Positions 61,547-64,000 of a stretch of DNA of 64,000 nt are shown here, in pieces. Each line of letters begins with the position of its first letter. The first letter of the stretch is position 1. The notes below the pieces were generated by a model. The model ran no database searches, had not been told where the DNA came from, and saw nothing but the letters and a program-made list of their open reading frames with translations. Both the position numbers and the translations under genes were made by a program. The stretch lies in assembly GCA_036501185.1 (NCBI GenBank), contig DASYAU010000168.1, positions 7,824-71,823 on the forward strand, in the 5' to 3' direction. The stretch is from Korobacter sp036501185 (GTDB lineage Bacteria; Acidobacteriota; Terriglobia; Terriglobales; Acidobacteriaceae).

Positions 61547-61798
61547 ATGCAATGTCATCACCTCAAAGAAATCCAGGACGTGAAACCCTCTGCGAACGGC
61601 TGTGAAGAGTGCCTCAAAATCGGCGGCACATGGGTTCACCTCCGCATGTGCCTCATCTGCGGCAAAGTCGGCTGCTGCGATAGCTCTCCCAACAAGCACG
61701 CCACCAAGCACTTCCACCAATCCAAGCACCCCATCATGCAATCCCACGAGCCCGGCGAAACTTGGCGCTGGTGCTACGTCGACGAAATGGAAGTCTGA
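61547..61798 (+). CDS. UBP-type zinc-finger protein
   Basis: An 83-residue protein made almost only of a UBP zinc finger: CHHLKEIQDV, CEECLKIGGTWVHLRMCLICGKVGCCDSS, then HATKHFHQSKHPIMQS. The Cys/His pattern is that of PF02148, which binds ubiquitin tails in eukaryotes but occurs alone in many bacteria, where its role is unknown. The ATG at 61547 has GAGGA upstream. The preceding gene ends 105 bases away. Confidence 0.88.
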   Translation: MQCHHLKEIQDVKPSANGCEECLKIGGTWVHLRMCLICGKVGCCDSSPNKHATKHFHQSKHPIMQSHEPGETWRWCYVDEMEV

Positions 61799-61889
61799 CC
61801 GCATCGGGCGCTCCTTCACAGTCGGCCGTCGCCTTCATGCTCCGGCCCAATCGCGGCCCTCGCCTTTATGCTCAGGCCGACAACCCTCC

Positions 61890-61974
61890 AAGCGCGAAGC
61901 GCGCCACGGTTCTAAAGCCCGGGGCGTAGCCCCGGGAAAGGCGCGCCAAAATAGAAAAGCCCGCTTCCGCGGGC
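61890..61974. repeat. Cluster of short GC-rich palindromes (REP-like)
   Basis: Three palindromes lie in a row: GCGCGAAGCGCGC (61891-61903), CCCGGGGC-GTA-GCCCCGGG (61918-61936) and GCCCGC-TTCC-GCGGGC (61959-61974). The last two follow short A-rich runs. They sit between two coding regions and look like REP elements or transcript-end hairpins. No T-run follows the large one. Confidence 0.5.
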
Positions 61975-62060
61975 GGCACGCCTTGTAAACGGGTCGATCA
62001 ACGCCCGATCTTTTCCAAACCTGGTTTGCCACTCCCGCTCCATTGATTTACTTTTCCCAC

Positions 62061-64000
62061 GTGAAACTGCTGTCGGTTCTTCTCTTGCTCCTATTCGCCT
62101 CCCCTCTCCACGCGCAACTCACCGCAACGGCCGACCCAAAATCCGGCACCTACACTCTCACCGACCCCCGCACCCACTTCACCTTCTCCGGAACTTTTCC
62201 CGCGCGCATCGAACGCGTCCAACACACCACCGGCCACGACGCCATCGGCCCCTATCACGCCCTCCACTTCCGCTGGACCCTCAACGCCGACCCCGTCCAC
62301 GCCGAAATTCGCACCTACGACGCCAAGCCCGTCGCGCTCTTCCGCGTCATTCTTCCCCACGCCGTCTATCTCAACGACCCCATCGCCTTTCCCGACTTCA
62401 CCACCCAACCTCGTGACCTTCACCTCTTCAGCTACGCCGACCAGAACTTCGCCCCGCCGCAATTTTCCGTAAGCCAAATCTCTGCTCCCTGGCTCCTCTT
62501 CGACGACCACCTCAACGCCGCCATTCTCTCGCCCGCAAACCACTTCCAGGTCCTCACCATGCGTGGCGACGGCCGTACTCGCACCGCCGTCTCCACCGGA
62601 TTGGAACTCCATGATCTTCCCGCGAACTTCGAGTTCACCTCGTTGCTCGTCATCGAGCCCGGCATTCATCGCGCCTTCCGCACCTGGGGCGACGCTCTCA
62701 CCCATCTCACCGGTAAACAGCGTCCATCGAACGAAGCCGACGCCACCCTGAAATATCTCGGCTACTGGACCGACAACGGCGCCTCCTACTACTACAACTT
62801 CGATCCCAAGCGTGGTTACGCCGGCACGCTGCTAGCTGAACTCAATCGCCTGCGCGACGCAAAAATCCCCGTCGGATACTTGCAACTCGACAGCTGGTGG
62901 TACGAAAAAGATTCCATCAGTTACGACGGCACGCCTCTCGAAGCCAAGGAATCTAAGTTCCCGCCCGCGCGCTGGAACATCTACGGCGGCATCTGGTCCT
63001 ACACCGCGTCACCCGATTTATTTCCCAACGGCCTCGCCGCCTTCCAGAAGCAAGTCGCGCTTCCGCTAGTCGTGCACAGCCGCTGGATGAGCCAGCGCAG
63101 CCCGTATCACCAGAAATATGAAATCGCTGGCGTCGCGCCGCTCGACCCGCGCTACTGGAACGAGATTGCCACGTACCTCCACGCCAACGGAGTCGTCACC
63201 TACGAGCAAGACTGGCTCGACCGCATCCGCAACTTTTCCGACTTCGAGAAGCATCTCGATCGCGGCGACCAGTTCTTCACCAACATGGCCGCCGCCATGG
63301 CGAAGCAAGGTCTCACCATGCAGTACTGCATGGCCACTCCCAGCGACTTCCTGGAAGCCGCTCGGTTTTCCAATCTAACCACCATCCGCACCAGCGGCGA
63401 TCATTTCGTCCGCGCGCAGCGCCTTCCATTCCTGTACGTTTCGGAACTGGCCGAGGCCGTCGGCGCGTGGCCTTGGGCCGACGTAGCCGACAGCCCCGAC
63501 CGCGACGCCATCCTGCTGCAAACTCTTTCCGCCGGCCCTGTCGGCTTCGGCGACGCCCTCGGCCACGAAAACCGCAGCAACCTCCTGCGCGCTGTCCGCA
63601 GCGACGGCGTAATCATTAAGCCCGACGCCCCCATCGTCCCACTCGACCGCTCCTACCTGGACGCCGCGCAACGAAAACACGCTCCCACCCTAGCCGCCAC
63701 CTACACCAACCACAGCGGCCTGCGCACTGCGTACCTGTACGCCTTCGCGCCAACCCCCGCCGATCGTGGTCCCGTAGAGTTCACCGCGGCCGACGTCGGT
63801 TTGTCCGGCGGCATCTTTGTGTATGACGTATTTGCGAATCGCGGCGAGCCCGTCGCAGCAGGGAAGACCTTCACCAGCGCTTTGCGTGCGGACGACTCCG
63901 CCTTCTACATCGCCGCGCCCATCGTCGCAGGCACAGCCTTCCTCGGCGACGAAAACGCCTACGTCGGAACCGGCAAGATGCGTGTCGCCATCCTGCATCC
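62061..64000 (+). CDS. Secreted glycoside-hydrolase-like protein, partial (runs off the right edge)
   Basis: An open frame of at least 646 residues from GTG at 62061. It starts with a clear signal peptide (KLLSVLLLLLFASPLHAQ). The N-terminal half is a beta-rich domain; the likely barrel begins at LKYLGYWTDNGASYYYNF and has VGYLQLDSWWYEKD, WNIYGGIWSY, VVHSRWMS and VVTYEQDWLDRI. These aromatic/acidic motifs resemble clan GH-D enzymes (GH36/GH31-like), but I cannot place the family with confidence. It is preceded by the GH36-like gene and UBP gene in the same direction. The end is outside the window. A TTG at 62043 is a less likely start. Confidence 0.75.
   Translation, partial: MKLLSVLLLLLFASPLHAQLTATADPKSGTYTLTDPRTHFTFSGTFPARIERVQHTTGHDAIGPYHALHFRWTLNADPVHAEIRTYDAKPVALFRVILPHAVYLNDPIAFPDFTTQPRDLHLFSYADQNFAPPQFSVSQISAPWLLFDDHLNAAILSPANHFQVLTMRGDGRTRTAVSTGLELHDLPANFEFTSLLVIEPGIHRAFRTWGDALTHLTGKQRPSNEADATLKYLGYWTDNGASYYYNFDPKRGYAGTLLAELNRLRDAKIPVGYLQLDSWWYEKDSISYDGTPLEAKESKFPPARWNIYGGIWSYTASPDLFPNGLAAFQKQVALPLVVHSRWMSQRSPYHQKYEIAGVAPLDPRYWNEIATYLHANGVVTYEQDWLDRIRNFSDFEKHLDRGDQFFTNMAAAMAKQGLTMQYCMATPSDFLEAARFSNLTTIRTSGDHFVRAQRLPFLYVSELAEAVGAWPWADVADSPDRDAILLQTLSAGPVGFGDALGHENRSNLLRAVRSDGVIIKPDAPIVPLDRSYLDAAQRKHAPTLAATYTNHSGLRTAYLYAFAPTPADRGPVEFTAADVGLSGGIFVYDVFANRGEPVAAGKTFTSALRADDSAFYIAAPIVAGTAFLGDENAYVGTGKMRVAILH

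Overview
The window reads as chromosome of an Acidobacteriota bacterium, probably close to the Koribacter/Terriglobales group. This is inferred from family content (an Oar-like TonB receptor with a carboxypeptidase-regulatory domain, an 809-residue ADOP-type duplicated permease, choice-of-anchor/NHL secreted proteins, UpxY next to a Wza-like gene) and from the high GC content; no rRNA or other phylogenetic marker is present. I saw no tRNA, rRNA, CRISPR array, insertion sequence, prophage or integrase.

Region 1 (1-18.0 kb) is the unusual part. A minus-strand series of tightly packed genes runs from 16567 down to 959, and perhaps on into a capsule/exopolysaccharide locus at the left edge (UpxY antiterminator, Wza-like protein). 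In transcription order it holds two 501-residue B12-binding radical SAM paralogues, a second related B12-radical SAM pair, two methyltransferases, a fifth B12-radical SAM protein, a methyltransferase-amidohydrolase fusion, a SPASM-like radical SAM protein, an outer-membrane porin, a small cytochrome c, a CuA cupredoxin, a lipoprotein cytochrome c and a nucleotidyltransferase. Most junctions are overlaps or gaps of a few bases, so co-expression is likely. Divergent from it lie an HPr-kinase-like P-loop protein and a 121-residue protein that resembles that kinase's own N-terminal domain. The product of this pathway is unknown and no precursor peptide was found.

Region 2 (18.1-26.1 kb) is a classic two-component plus tripartite efflux operon (OmpR-type regulator, histidine kinase, TolC-like protein, membrane-fusion lipoprotein, RND pump). 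An 11-base-period direct repeat lies just upstream.

Region 3 (26.2-39.4 kb) looks like a cell-wall / D-amino-acid salvage island. It has a PBP4-type DD-peptidase fused to a D-aminoacylase-like domain, an APC amino-acid permease, an N-succinylamino-acid-racemase/MenC enolase, a GNAT acyltransferase, a MurR/RpiR regulator, a large Oar-like TonB receptor and a serine hydrolase. A 13-base motif repeated in the RpiR/TonB divergent region is a candidate operator.

Region 4 (39.6-48.3 kb) holds a Ni/Co permease, an ADOP permease, a second APC permease, and a paoABC-type periplasmic molybdenum hydroxylase with a Tat signal.

Region 5 (48.6-54.0 kb) is a TonB receptor - YfiR - sensor kinase set flanked by two stand-alone receiver proteins. 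Region 6 (54.3-64 kb) holds a secreted choice-of-anchor/NHL/Ig-like protein, NADP-type glutamate dehydrogenase, a small CxxC protein, a GH36-like secreted hydrolase with a PKD domain, a UBP zinc finger, and a second secreted glycosidase-like protein that runs off the right edge.
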